Assembly (NCBI GenBank): GCA_014281115.1
Contig: JACONQ010000016.1
Span: 1,364,001-1,428,000 of the forward strand
Direction: 5' to 3'
DNA: 64,000 bases
Origin: Laburnicola sp. R22_1
Lineage: Eukaryota; Ascomycota; Dothideomycetes; Pleosporales; Didymosphaeriaceae
This document shows, piece by piece, positions 1 to 13,602 of this stretch. The position numbers and the translations under genes were made by a program. How positions within the stretch are numbered: the first letter of the stretch is position 1; each line of letters starts with the position of its first letter. The notes beneath the pieces are model-generated. The model saw only the letters and a program-made list of their open reading frames with translations. It did no database searches and was not told the origin of the DNA.

Positions 1-1070
1 TAAGATTCTTATTAGGACAAAAATGCTAATTATTATATTACTTTACGCTATTATACATATATTATAAATTGTAATAATTTACTATACTAATAGTTATAAA
101 GTATATAGAAACTCCTTAAGAGCCTAGTAAACGCTACTAAGAAGTTTTAAAATATTAACTAAATTATTAAAAACAAGGTGTGTATCGCCCTTATCTATAG
201 TAGGCTAAACTTCTCTAAGCGGAGAATAATTATTAATGCATTTAACAATATTAATAGCTTATTAAGAGTTATTATAATAAATATTAACCTATATACAAAG
301 AGTGTTAATCTTATAAGTGTAAACTACATTATTATTAAATCGCTAGTACCTAAGATTAAAAGCTTTAGATAGTTTATCTAATAACTAGTCTAGCTAGGGT
401 AGAAGAAGTTAGTTCTAAACGCGTAGTTAATCTATAATAAGTATAGCCAAGTTAATATAAGAGTAATAGAGCGTAAGTAGTTTTTAGAGAAGGCAAATAT
501 AGTTATTATAAAGAACACAACAGGCGTAAGTAGAGGTAAGAATTCTAGTAGAGGTATTAACCTAGATGCTAATATATTGCAAGGCGTTAAGATAGGATAA
601 GGCTAATAAAAAGACTAATAAAGGCCACTTAATATAAAAGAAGTAGCTATAATAGTTAACTAAACAAATTTAATAATATGCGCAGTTAAAGTAAACTATA
701 ACTATTACTAGAATATAGTAAGTTATAGTAATTTAGAATTAATATAGGACGTAGTAAAAGAAATTACAACTAGTACTATAACGTAGTAAGTTATAGTAAT
801 TTAAAATTAAACGTATACGTATTTAGAGGAAATTATAACTATTACTAGGACGTAGTAAGTTATAGTAATTTAGAATTAATATAGGGCATAGTAGAAGGAA
901 TTATAACTAGTACTATAATATAGTAAGTTATAGTAATTTAGAAGTAAATGTATATACACTTAGAGAGAATTATAACTACTACTTAGATGTAGTAAGCTAT
1001 AGTAATTTTAAAATAGTATAGGGCGCACTTAAATAAAGTATATTTATATAGTTATTAATATGTTATATAT
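1..1070. repeat. Degenerate repeat, copy 1 of a duplicated segment
   Basis: This AT-rich stretch is clearly similar, in the same orientation, to bases 18460-19640. Shared landmarks are the stretch around 50-160, the stretch around 178-370 (an accidental 64-codon open frame lies here), and a terminal array of about 68-bp units. Differences between the copies are mostly C/T and G/A, as RIP would give. The copy is cut by the window edge. I cannot recognise the ancestral element or protein; the frame at 178-372 is a remnant and not a gene. Confidence 0.6.
715..1015. repeat. Tandem array, about 68-bp period, five units
   Basis: Units share the core TTATAGTAATTTA at about 722, 790, 859, 927 and 997. 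Two unit types alternate: one contains an AATATAGGGCG-type segment, the other a TATACGTATTTAGA-type segment. The higher-order period is therefore about 136 bp. The same array closes the second copy of the surrounding segment at 19200-19640. Confidence 0.7.
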
Positions 1071-1212
1071 AATAAGCGCTTTGTAGGCATAAAAAGATGT
1101 ACTCTCTAAGCTTTTAATCTAAACTATACTTTAAAGTATTCTATAAAGAATATAAAAAGCATATCTAGAACCTAGATTCTAGCACTTAGAACTCTCTCTC
1201 TCTAATATAAGA

Positions 1213-1392
1213 TGTAAGATAGTGGCCATCATAGTAATTTATAGTGATATGGGTTAACTATTAGAATAGAGGTGTCTTATTACTATGGAGGACCGAGGGC
1301 CTAAAGGTGTACGGGTGAGGCTAGGCATAAGGTTATTCCGGCTAAAGTCATGTGACTAAGGACCGACTATACAGCCATGCGGCAGTCTTACA
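1213..1392 (-). repeat. 3' LTR of the copia element
   Basis: 180 bp, beginning TGTAAGATAG and ending CAGTCTTACA, so it keeps the canonical TG...CA ends and short inverted termini. It matches 9913-10092 over its full length with about a dozen transitions and a single transversion. It is the downstream LTR because coding is on the minus strand. Confidence 0.88.
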
Positions 1393-1403
1393 CACCCCCT
1401 TCA
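1393..1403 (-). other. Polypurine tract of the copia element
   Basis: On the minus strand GAAGGGGGTG lies directly against the start of the 3' LTR, the place where plus-strand priming occurs in LTR retrotransposons. Confidence 0.65.
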
Positions 1404-1569
1404 GATTGCCAATAGTAGTAATCTAAGAGATACTAGGTTAAAATAGCGCGATAGGCAATAAACAACTCCTAACCTTAGTAAGAAAAAGAAAAAGGAGCTG
1501 TTAGCAGGTTCTTATATAGGCTGCTTGCCGTAAAAGTCACTCTAAAACACTATAATAATAGTGTGAGTA

Positions 1570-1700
1570 AGCTAAAAGGTGTTGGACTAGAGGGGCGCGT
1601 GGCCATATGCCTTATTAACAGTGTAAAACATAGTAATTTTGTGGACTATAAGTGTAAGAACAGGGTGAGATTTATTAGTTACCTAAACCGCCAGAATAGG
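1570..1700. repeat. Short direct repeat, partner at 2847-2955
   Basis: A segment running from GTGTTGGACTAGAGG to GGTTACCTAAACCGC recurs at about 2847-2955 with mostly transition differences. A further partial copy (GGCGCGTGGCCATATGCC) lies at about 2800-2817. All are inside the 3' non-coding part of the copia element, so internal duplication of that region is the simplest reading. Confidence 0.5.
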
Positions 1701-2093
1701 GTAAGACTAATGGGTTACCTAAGCTGTCTGTGTGTGGGTTAGCATCTGAGTGTCCTTAGCATATAGCCTATAATAGTAGATTGGGTCTATTTTAATATAA
1801 AATTACTATAAGAAAGCAGTCTGCCTAGGTACTAGCGTAAACAATTATAACTATTCTATATAGCTAGGCTAGCAAGTAAGGGCGTACCTTATAGAAGAAT
1901 CTAGTCTTAAAATAAAAAAGGTAGATCCTAGTCTAGTACTAAGGTCTGCCTATGTTTATTATTAATGTAAGCCGTCTTAATTAACTCTAGTGTAATTGAC
2001 TCTAGCGTAAGTAGGCGGAACCACTCTATATAACTGCGCTAGTATAAGGAGACAAAACTTCTTACTAATATCTAGACTTGTGTCTTAGGTGTG

Positions 2094-2571
2094 TGTTAAC
2101 GAGACAGACGAAGGCACTCAGCATAAGCCAGAAGGTTACGCTGAAGTATAGGAAACCACTTAGTATGGAGTCAGCGGCGGGGCATCAAGGTCACGTGACT
2201 AACATCCCGCCAAGACAGCCCAATTAGGTATAGGGGCTGGAGGACGACCATCCTAACCATCCCGCTAAGATGGCAACATCCTGTGGGATGTTAGGGAGGA
2301 TAGCTGCAGGAAGAGATAGTCTGACGAAGATTGGGACTATATAGATTAGGAGGATCTCCTTAGTTTTGAATCTTTGTAGTTAATTCTCTTACAGTACTAT
2401 CTCCTATATAGATTGGTACTAGTTATTCTATCTTGTTTAGAATTGGAAGAGCCTTACACGAGACCGTTGACATCTCACTCGATTCCTCCTAAAGCCTCTA
2501 GCACGACCACCCCGAGCTACCTCACCTCCCCTAACCCAAATCAGGACAAGGTACGTGACCCCGTATTAACA
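2094..2571. mobile_element. Solo LTR nested in the copia element
   Basis: The 478-bp block starts TGTTAAC and ends TATTAACA, so its termini are inverted (TGTTAA/TTAACA). It is flanked by an exact 5-bp duplication GTGTG (2089-2093 and 2572-2576). It has a TATATAGATT promoter-like motif near 2338 and is visibly less AT-rich than its surroundings, so it is younger or has escaped most RIP. No internal retrotransposon sequence adjoins it. The termini resemble Ty3/gypsy LTRs, but the family is unidentified. Confidence 0.75.
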
Positions 2572-3172
2572 GTGTGTATGTACTAAAGGAACTAATCTGC
2601 AGGATAGGTAGCTAATCTACCTAGGTGTAGACAGTTATTAGCTATTGTTAACTTCTTAATAGACAGTGCTCTGCGTTAGACGTTAAGATTCTTTTTGCTA
2701 GAGCTGTAATACAACACGTGCAAGGTCTTATTACTATAAAATATAGAGAAAGTAGAGTGCCAAAACAGAGCAGTGCTTACGGGCAATATTAGACCAGAGA
2801 GGCGCGTGGCCATATGCCTTATTAATATGTAGAGATAGAGGAGTGTTAGACTAGAGGAGCGCGTAGCTATAGGCCTTATTAACACAGTAAAACACAGTAA
2901 TTCTAGAGACTATGGGTGCAGGGATAGAGTGAGATTTATAGGTTACCTAAACCGCTAATATTTTGCTATAAGGTTGCAGAGATAGAAGAGCTTAAAGACT
3001 CTACTTATTTACCTATAATCTGCTTTAGAATAGGCTTAAGTTGTAAGAGCTTTAACTATTCCTAATACTTTTATTTAGGTAGAAGTTTTGTAAGGCTATC
3101 TGCGGGCTAAGAGTTAGTTTTAATATAAGTGGAAGTAATAGTTCCTCGTAGTGCCTATTCTTATAACTAATA

Positions 3173-5044
3173 ACGTACTTTGCACTCGAGTCGGACACTC
3201 CATCGAGTCGGACACTTTGCCAAGACCCCACCAAGTTCTGTACTATTCACGATAGTATAGAGTCAACATGAACTATTTTTAATAGTCTAAATAGGCTAAA
3301 CTATTCAGAATCTACTTCTATAAGCTGTCTATAGGTTTTTTTTATTGTGCCCAGGCTTGCCGCAGCATCCACAGCGCCATTGAGCGGATTTGCCTCTATT
3401 AGTGCGCACCCTCTTCTTTGCCTTCTTGCCATCACTACGCACCCCAAAGTCCTTTAGAGTAGCCAGTCGCTGGCCCTCTTTAACTGTAAGGACTCCTTCT
3501 TGCTGAAATCGCTTTCTTTTATATAATTTACGTCGTGTAGCGGCCTCATTAGCAGCTTGAAGTTCGGCGTTGCGTTTGGTCATTAATACCAAAGAATGCC
3601 CTATTATCTTAGCGCCTTTAACGAGCTTTTCCATCGCCTTAACCATATAAGTTAGGGAACTATCCACATGCCTTTGAATTCTCTGCTTAACTAGCGTCGA
3701 TTGCGACCTAAGTTCTGTACTATTTCGCGGAGTTTGCGACTCCTATGTACTATCGCGAATAGTACAAAGTGGAGGCGTACGCAGGCGGACGTCAAGCTGC
3801 GATATTACAGCTTCTAGGTCGTGGGGCACTAGGCCAGCACCTCGAAAGCCTTCTTTGATATTACTTTTAGTAAACGAAGCCTTAAAAGCAGTAATAAAGT
3901 AAGGCAGGAACTCGATTTTAGTGATGTGCGTGATGTGGTTGCGTATTAAATCCTCAGCTTGGCGCCTATATTTCTTTTTTAAAGGCGCGAAACAGCCCAC
4001 ATTAAGTGGCTGCAAGAGGTGCGACGAATGCGAGGGCATATAGAGAGTAACAATATTGCTCTTCTTGCAATACTGTTCGAATTTGAACAAGTTGTGACTC
4101 TTATAGCTATTAAGAATAAGCAAATATGTTATGCCAACAACACGCCTCTTTGTATACTCATTAAAGTGCTTTAGCCACTATAGACTAAGCTTATTTGTTG
4201 TCTAGCCGTTCTTAGAGACTGCAATAACCTAATTATAAGGTAGATCCTTCTCCTTATACTAGGCGAAGAGGTGGTGCTTGCCCCCAAAGATAATAAAGGG
4301 TGGGATCCACCACCCCGTCGCATTGATGCCTTAGATAACTGTTGTCCACTCCCTATTGCCCTGCTGCACCTGCTTTGGCCATCCTTAACGCTTAGAGCCT
4401 GTGACTACTACTCTAGTTAATATCATGCCCATTATAAAGCCTGCTTTATTAAAATTGTAGGTGTCCTTATCCAGGATACTATATTTGGCCTTTATGTTCT
4501 CTACAAGCCAGAACTAGTCTTATATCACCTTAGGATCCTTCTAGAGAGCTCTCTTATAGTCGTACTTTCGATTGAACTTGACTTTAAGCTCTGGCTGGCG
4601 CTTAACAAAGTCATAAGGCCACCTCTGGCCAACTGGCTTATAGTGGCGTGCAGCCAGTAAAGAATCAGCCATATCTTTTATAGCATTGAGCTGAGGCGGA
4701 AATCCTCGCGCGTCTAGGTCGAGTATATGCTCCACAATCGCCTGCTCCTCTCTTATAGTAAGTCTTATTTTGTTGGGTGCGCAGTCGCGTCTAAACGTCT
4801 TTCTAGCGCGTTAGTCGCTAAGTGTACTTTAAGAGACGTTGTAGATAGCTGCAGCGCGTCGCTAAGAGAGTGTCGCGTCTTGTTTAATAGCCTGGATCGT
4901 AAGCTGTATACGCGCTTCTTTTAACGCTGGTAGTTTATTGTGTGGTTGAGGCATCGCGTTATACTATTGCTGATAGTACGTTTTGGTGGGGTCTTGGCAA
5001 AGTGTCCGACTTGATGGAGTGTCCGACTCGAGTGCAAAGTACGT
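3173..5044 (-). mobile_element. Pogo/Fot1-type (Tc1/mariner superfamily) DNA transposon, inactive
   Basis: 1,872 bp with terminal inverted repeats of about 60 bp. The left end starts ACGTACTTTGCACTCGAG; the right end is its reverse complement with one mismatch (GATGGAGT versus CATCGAGT region). TA target duplications lie at 3171-3172 and 5045-5046. Each repeat holds an internal near-direct duplication of TCGGACACT. The single transposase frame runs on the minus strand. The element lies inside the copia element and must have inserted later. Confidence 0.88.
3329..4954 (-). pseudogene. Pogo-like DDE transposase, interrupted by stop codons
   Basis: One reading frame of 542 codons starts at MPQPHNK (4954) and ends at 3329, the usual length for fungal pogo transposases of about 530 aa. 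The order matches the family: an N-terminal helix-turn-helix region, a CENP-B/Tc5-type DNA-binding segment (open frame 4541-4735, with PVGQRWPYDFVKRQPEL), the DDE catalytic core (3743-4123, with SHLLQPLNVGCFAPLKKKY), and a C-terminal zinc-knuckle-like CGCCGKPGHNKK tail (3329-3667). The interruptions between these open pieces are in-frame stops such as TAG in place of CAG, with no frameshift needed. That is the expected trace of C-to-T mutation by RIP. It cannot make a full transposase. Confidence 0.85.
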
Positions 5045-5897
5045 TAGTAGTGTATATCTACGTGTTAAAGGGTTGTCTTTAGCTAAGGGGACTCTGTAAC
5101 TAGTAGACAAATTGTCTGTTTGTTATTATAGTATATAGAGAGTTGTTCCTTAAAGTCTAGATAGAGATTATTAAAGATTCTAGACTACTAGTAGTACTTA
5201 GTGTACCCTATAAAGAGTAAGATAAGTTCGGCTTTAGTAGTTAACTTAACAACGTAGTGTTAGAGCGTTGCTTTTTAGTTAATTAGACTACTAAATAGAA
5301 AGAAGATATAGCCTTATAAGGACTTGTGAGTTGCCTTATAATTAGCGTAAGACGCGTTAGTTGCGCCATAGAAGTTAGTCTCTTTAGTATCTTTTTAATA
5401 GAGATGTAGAGTAGTGTAGTCTACAGAGTAGTGCAGTGCCAGGTCCTAGGAGTAATATAGGTATATAAGGCACTAATATGCAGCTAATAAGTGTTTAGGG
5501 CCAGGGTTAGTAAGAAATTTAGCCAATTTTAAATAAGCTTTGGCGATATCTAGACGTGTAGCACTAGCGGCGTAGCTAATAGATCTAACTATCTGGGAGT
5601 AATAATAAGATGCGTCCTTATTCTTAGACTCTATTAATGATATAAGCTCCTTAAAAGGTAGAGGTAAAGCAGGTGCCTTAGTCTAGGATAACTTTTAAGG
5701 TGCCGGATATTTGGCGTAGATTTTCTAGATATAGTCACGTTGTAACAACTAAAGATAACTATTATCGCGGTTTTTATATATAGTAATACTATAGAAAGTA
5801 AAGTTCTCTTAGCCTTGCAAGTCGGTAATTTTATACCGTTTAATAAGCTTACGTTTAAAGGCGTTAAGGAAGGATAAATAACCTAGAAGGGCTATAG

Positions 5898-5934
5898 TAA
5901 TAATGTTATCCACGTAAAAGAAGACAATAACGCG
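5898..5934 (-). pseudogene. Copia reverse transcriptase active-site relic
   Basis: On the minus strand this encodes VIVFFYVDNII, the RT catalytic box of Ty1/copia elements, where YVDD is expected. The second catalytic Asp has become Asn (GAC to AAC), a G-to-A change that RIP would cause. Around it (about 5050-9000) only short fragments of the pol frame remain open. It fixes the coding direction and class of the element. Confidence 0.7.
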
Positions 5935-8900
5935 ATCGTCTCTCTATAGACAGAGTGCGTTAAGTACTAGTAATAGACTAAAACTCTTAAGTGTAGTTAT
6001 AAAGTCTTTGTACTAGAGTAGTGGTAATATCTTAAGGCTATAAAGGACGCGATAAAGTTGCCAGTAGTGCCCACTATTATAGAAACCTTCTAGTTAAAAG
6101 GTGTAAATAGATTTAGAGAGTTTGGCGTTAGTAAAAGTATTAATAGCGTCGTATTAACATATATCCATATTAAAGTAGGCGGCAATTACCATAAGAGCGC
6201 GAAATATTCGTATAGCAAGAGTAGCAGTATAGGTGTCACCTATAACAGTCTGTAAGTCTTCTCTTACAATAATCCTTACTTTAAACTTAGCTAGATAGTC
6301 TTAATTAAATTTGTATATAAAGATCTATATAAGTGGCAAGACTTTAGTGTTTAGAGAAAGCTCTAAAAGCGAAATCTTAGTGTATGTCTCCTTTCTAGCG
6401 ATAGTATTTAGCTTCTTTTTTGCAGCTGCCATAAAGCCTTCTCTAAACTACATAGGAAGTTTTAGGACATTATTCTAAAATTAAGGCAGAGGCGGAAGCT
6501 AGTCTCTATAGACTCGCCGTAATAGTACGATTAATTAGGGCACTTTGTCTAGTAGTAAGGCCAACGCAAACGTGTTCTAATAAGTCTAGATAGTGTTAGC
6601 AGCAGAATTTCGTGTGCGTTTAAGCAACACGTTAGTAGTTTAAAGATAAGTATTAGTTCTATATTACATTCTTTGCGTAGGAGGTCCTATTAATATAGGT
6701 ATAGGGGACGCATAGGACTAAGAGGGCGTTGGCGGTATAGCTAGTACTAATATTAGCGGCGCGAAGGTTCGATTAACTATAGAAACTAGTAAAGGGTATA
6801 CATCTCTGCCATAGTGTATATTATAAGCTTAGCCTAATTGCTCGCCTATAAGTAGGGTTTTAGTAGAAAGAATAGACAGCTTAGCGTCTTTATATACTTT
6901 CTTATTAGAATCTCTTTGCTCACTTTCTAATTCTTTAACCTTAATATTATTAATGGCTTAATCTAACTAAATGCTAAGTAGGCTCTCTTTATTAGTAGAC
7001 CTAAAGAATAGTTCTTTATTAAAGGTAATATCCCTTATTTAAATAACCTTGCCTCTGTGTCCGTAGGATACAGCTTTTAGTATCCATATATAGTAGATAT
7101 TACGTAAGTCTACACCTACTAAGTAACTAATAAGCGCCCTTAGGAAAAGCTTATCTATTTAAGAAATCTTCTTATAAAGGTAATATGCTCTATATTTATA
7201 GATGTGTAGATAAGCGATAAAGGGCGGTTTGCTATATATAGCCTTAAATAGTATAGTCTAGTTTAATAATTTAATAGGAGTCTAATTAAGTAGATATGTC
7301 GCATAGACATATATCTCTTCGTACAGGTAAAGTGGAAGGTTAGACATAGTTCTAAGTTATTAAGATATAGTAATTAGCATCCTTTCTAACTATTTTATAT
7401 GGCCTAATTGTTCTATAGTGTTAGGGAACTAGAGCTGTATAGTAATGCCTTATTGTTTACAGTACTTAACTATGCTAAAGTTATTCTAAAACTTATAAGC
7501 TTTCTTTCTATCTATTAGTACAAACACTAGGCTGGCATTATAGCGACATTTAATATATCTGTCTATAAGTTTAAAGACTCTATTTAGGACATCTATAGAT
7601 TAATTAGGTATGTCATACACTATATGCGTCTTAGAGACAAGATAGTAACTATAGAAAATGTACTAGTTGCCTATAAGAGATTTAGTATTAAGTGCGATAA
7701 TATTAATAGTAATAGCTTCAAATACACGCGTAGATTAGTACTCTCTATTAGATCTCTATAAGATAATTTGTAAAGCCTTATTAACTCTGTATAGTTTATA
7801 TTCTTGTGTACTAGAGAGAGGAGATATAAGCGGAGCTATGCCAGCAATATTATAACTTAGTTTCTCCATTAACTTAGCTCTAGCATAGCCCATTAAGACG
7901 TGTGCGTAAAGACTAGATAACGTGTGGTTAGGTAGTAGTACTATAGAGAGTTTCTTATAGCTCCTTTTATTGGCAAGCACTAGAAAAGGTCTATTAGTGT
8001 TATCCTCTAGTAGTGCCAGGGGAGACTGTTAGTTTACTAGAATATAGTGGCCGCCTATAGGCTTAACTATTGCCTAGATAGGATTCTTAGTGCCATCCTT
8101 TATGTATAGGCATTTACGCCCTAAGTTAAAGTAGATATCTTTTCCTCTAAGCCTTAAGAGCGATACTAGTAAGGCAATAAAATCTAAACATAAGGCAATG
8201 TTCCTTAGTATAGTCCTTATAGGTCTACCTTATGTCTAAATTTCGATGTCGCATTTACCCCATGCGGCAATTTCTACTAAGTCTTCTCTATAACTAATTC
8301 TTTTGCCTAGTATTATAGGACGAATCTATATAAACTTATTAGGCTTATTATAGACGTGTATATCCGAACCATAATTAAGAATCTAAGAGTAATAGAATAC
8401 TAAGATCGCATGTCGCTTGTTGCTTATTATAAGGTATTTTGTTACATATGCCTGTTTATATTCTCTATTAGAGGCTTAGTTGCTAGCGTCTATATAACCT
8501 ATAGGTGTAACGCGATCTCGCTTCGCCTTTTCTTTTGTTTATATTTTGTTAAGCAGCTTGGCCTATCTAGTAACCTTACTATATTTTCAAATGGCTTTAA
8601 TATAAGCTAGGCCGATTTTAAATCTAGTTTCTTATAGCCAGGTGTAGATGTATAGACAAGCTCTCTATTGTGGGTTACCTAGATGGGCGTCGCCTTTGCT
8701 ATAAGGACAAGGCTTTCTTTGTAAACCACCAGCGATCTTAGTGTTAGTGCGCTTTCTATTATTCTAAAGTCCTCCTACGTTGTTTAAAGGCGTTAAGCTA
8801 CAGCTCTAATTTCTTACATTTGTATAGTAAGGAGACTATGCTCTATTAAGCGCGGTATAGACAGTGCCTTGTATATTGCCCTTATTTAAGCTGTGTAGAT

Positions 8901-9480
8901 ACGGCGTTGTTTAGTAGTGTTAAATAAACGCCGCGATAGATACCTTATTAGGTATACTTAGTAGTAGTGCAGAAACTATAATAAGTTATTCTAGTATAAC
9001 AACAACGCCTGCGCGATTAATAACAGCTAGTATAGTGTAGACTATTAAAGCTAGTAGGTTAAGTTCTGCGTTAACGTATACTAAATAGGCCTTATAAACT
9101 TTCTTATTTATTATTGCTGCAAACCCTAAATTAATAGCGTAAAAGACCTTAAGAAGATTAAGCTGGGGAGCAAAACCCTAGATAGCTGGAACCTTTAGTT
9201 TAATGGCCTTATTAAGATAAATTTAGAAGTTATTTATCTAGTCCTTAATTAACTAGCAACTAGGCGTGTACTTCTTCGCCTTATTATATTAATAGTCTGC
9301 TTCTTCTTATTTTATAACTATTGGTTTTAAGTAGTTCTTATAAAGGAACCTAATTTGTTCTGCAATAGTGTAGTCGACAGGCATAGAAATTAGTATATTA
9401 TTCCTTACTATACTTGTAATGTGGCATTTAAGCTTACTTAGCAATTTCTTACGTTCTTATTTACGCTTGTATTTCTCTTT

Positions 9481-9669
9481 TCACACTGTAATGTCGAGGT
9501 TTTTATTAGGATTAGATTTAACGTCTTCTAGCACCGCAAGATTTGTAGCCTCTAGGTTAAGATATTTTAGGACGCGTAGTGTGTGCGCGGTACGTTTAAA
9601 AACTATGTACCATAGTTTAAAGTTGTCCATCCCTTTTAGTATAACTTTCTTATCCTTTGGCGTTGCCAT
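9481..9669 (-). pseudogene. Copia gag N-terminus relic
   Basis: A 62-codon frame begins at a plausible ATG (9669) with MATPKDKKVILKGMDNFKLW. A lysine-rich start followed by a conserved F-W pair (GMDNFKLWYIVF) is the usual start of Ty1/copia gag polyproteins. It lies about 240 bp inside the 5' LTR, the expected place. It stops at 9481 and is not functional. Confidence 0.6.
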
Positions 9670-9901
9670 TATAACGCGTTTGCAATGACTTTTCGCATGT
9701 TTAACTACTAGTGTGGACTTTTTATTATGATTTAAAGTCTTATAGTATTTTTATAGTAATTTATAGTGACTGTAATAGTGGTTTTGTAATAACTTTTCTT
9801 ATTATTATTATGAAAACTCTGCTCTGGTCCATGCGAGCGATAATGTGGCAGCAGAACTAATTAGTAAGGAGTTTTAGAGAGTGCGCAATAAGCGTTGTGC
9901 C

Positions 9902-9912
9902 GGGCTCATAAC
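9902..9912 (-). other. Primer binding site of half-tRNA (initiator Met) type
   Basis: Directly against the 5' LTR the minus strand reads GTTATGAGCCC, complementary to GGGCTCATAAC. That is the anticodon stem-loop (CAT anticodon) of initiator tRNA-Met, not its 3' end. Drosophila copia and yeast Ty5 prime from such half-tRNA-iMet molecules, so this supports the copia assignment. Confidence 0.7.
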
Positions 9913-10092
9913 TATAAGATAGTGGCAATCACAGTAATTTATAGTGATATGGGTTGACCATTAGAATAGAGGTGTCTTATTACTATGGAGAACCGAGGGC
10001 CTGAAGGTGTACGGGTGAGGCTAGGCATAAGGTTATTCCGGCCGAAGTCATGTGACTAAGAACCGACCATACAACTATGCGGCAGTCTTATA
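9913..10092 (-). repeat. 5' LTR of the copia element
   Basis: Partner of 1213-1392. Its outer TG/CA ends have become TA/TA. It is followed at 10093-10097 by the TAAGA target duplication. Confidence 0.88.
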
Positions 10093-10097
10093 TAAGA

Positions 10098-11939
<1,842 letters not shown>

Positions 11940-12194
11940 TACAAACTAAGTTCTTTAAAAGAATAGGCAATAAAAGAGACAAAAGAAGCGTGTATATAGT
12001 GACGCAACGCAGAGTAACCTAAGGGCAATTGCTAGTATCTTTAAAGAGATATAAATAATAAACTATTGCATTACTATATAATATTTATAGTCGAAATCTT
12101 TATTAAAGGTGTATAGAATATAGGCTGCAATAGAGAGGCGTATTATAGTAGGTATAGGCGTAAGGTCGTCTAAGTATAGCAGAAGTCTAGATGG

Positions 12195-12305
12195 TAAATC
12201 TACGCTGTGGTGGGGAACCATAAGCGAGGATTTTAGTCTAGAAATAAGCGAAAACTTAGACTCCTTAGCGAGTTTAAATCTCGCCCTCTTCCCCTCTAGT
12301 TTTTA
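12195..12305 (+). other. Possible tRNA-derived relic
   Basis: The segment has a T-arm-like hairpin GCGAG-TTTAAAT-CTCGC (about 12274-12290) in which the loop differs from a canonical TTCAAAT by one C-to-T change. A GGGGAA...TTCCCC pairing and a T-run follow near 12300. A D-arm and anticodon arm cannot be recognised, so it could be a RIPped tRNA, a tRNA-derived SINE head, or chance. Confidence 0.22.
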
Positions 12306-12357
12306 AACACCAAAAAACTAATCTTTGTAGATAAGGAGAAAAGTAGCCTAAATAAGC

Positions 12358-12533
12358 TAGTATCTCTAATAATTAAGAAATTTCTAACTATTTACGCTAG
12401 TCTTAACTAAGTTACTAGATTAAACTTATAGGACAGGAAAGCTATTAGTAAGTACCTCCAATAATTAAGAAATCTTTAACTAGTTCCTAGTCTTAATAAG
12501 TTATTAAGATTTAAACTCATAGGATAAGAAAGT
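12358..12533. repeat. Imperfect direct duplication, about 90-bp unit
   Basis: Two adjacent units share AATAATTAAGAAAT at the start and a TATAGGACAGGAAAG/CATAGGATAAGAAAG end (about 12358-12440 and 12447-12533). They differ mainly by transitions. Confidence 0.55.
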
Positions 12534-12540
12534 TAATTAA

Positions 12541-13602
12541 GGCATATTGCTATCTTCTAATTTAGGAAAAACTTTGTTAGAAATTTCAATTCACGCTTTG
12601 GATAGACAATAGGCCACTAGTGTTAGTTTTCCATTAACCCCCTTTAAAGGGCTTTTTTTACTAGGGAAAAGTGCCTCTTATCTACTTATATAATTTGTCT
12701 GTGGCTATATTTACTTTATAGAAAATTTAGAAGTAATAGAAACGTTAATAATAGACTGCAACTAGTAGTAGATAGGACATACACATACCTATTCTAGAGC
12801 GCTAGCACCTTATTTAAAATATATCTATACTAGTTATAAAAGAATCTTCTATAAAATTTAATAATATTCTAGTTACTATATATAATAGGTATAATAACTA
12901 GCTTCTAGCTCTAGCAATACATATATACTTAAAGTGTATAATTTAATAACTAAAAGATAATAAGCTAATATTGCGAAAAATAGAGTATACTAGTAAGCTT
13001 ACCTATAAAAGTATTATATACACTAATATAAGAAAAAAAAAAAAAGAAGAAAAGTAGCTATAGCCTCTAGTTATAAACTATTTAATAGGGCTAGATAGTA
13101 GAAGTAATGCTTATAGTACAGTATTAAGGATATATCTATCCTATTTAAGTTATAGAGCCTTATTTCTAACTAGGCCTATACACTAAAAGAGCGCGATATA
13201 AGAGTATGGCTAGTAATTTTAATTAACAAGTGTAAGGACCTAGAAGATATGCTTACCACGCCCGCTTATATTATAATACACTACGAAGTATTCTAAAATA
13301 AAAACTTATATAGTATATAAAACTTATTAGGTAAACTACGCTATAAGGTGTATTTAAAAACATTCTAATATTAGAATAGGGTTAGTAATAAAGATCTCGC
13401 ATAAGAGAAGAATATAAGATTCTATATATTACTAAAAATTACACTATAAACTAGAAACCTATACACACCTATATAGTGTAAACATATTAACGCTACTTAG
13501 CTAATACTTACTAATAGTTAAAAGTCTATAATAAATTAGTTAGATTTGTGTTTATAAATATGTCTAATATTAGAATACTACACGCTAAAGGAAAATAACA
13601 CT
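12541..13602. other. AT-rich gene-free stretch
   Basis: RIP-like sequence with one poly-A tract (about 13027-13042). No gene, RNA or transposon end recognised. Confidence 0.6.

Larger units (their letters stand above)
1213..10092 (-). mobile_element. Ty1/copia LTR retrotransposon, complete but RIP-inactivated, with two nested insertions
   Basis: Two 180-bp direct repeats (1213-1392 and 9913-10092) bound the element. The left one still starts TG and ends CA; the right one reads TA...TA after C-to-T changes. A 5-bp target duplication TAAGA flanks it (1208-1212 and 10093-10097). Read on the minus strand, the order is LTR, primer binding site, gag-like start (about 9669), reverse transcriptase motif (about 5934-5898), polypurine tract, LTR. 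That order and the Y-V-D motif fit Ty1/copia. No long open frame survives. Without the nested solo LTR and pogo element the length is about 6.5 kb. LTR differences are nearly all transitions, consistent with RIP. Confidence 0.85.
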
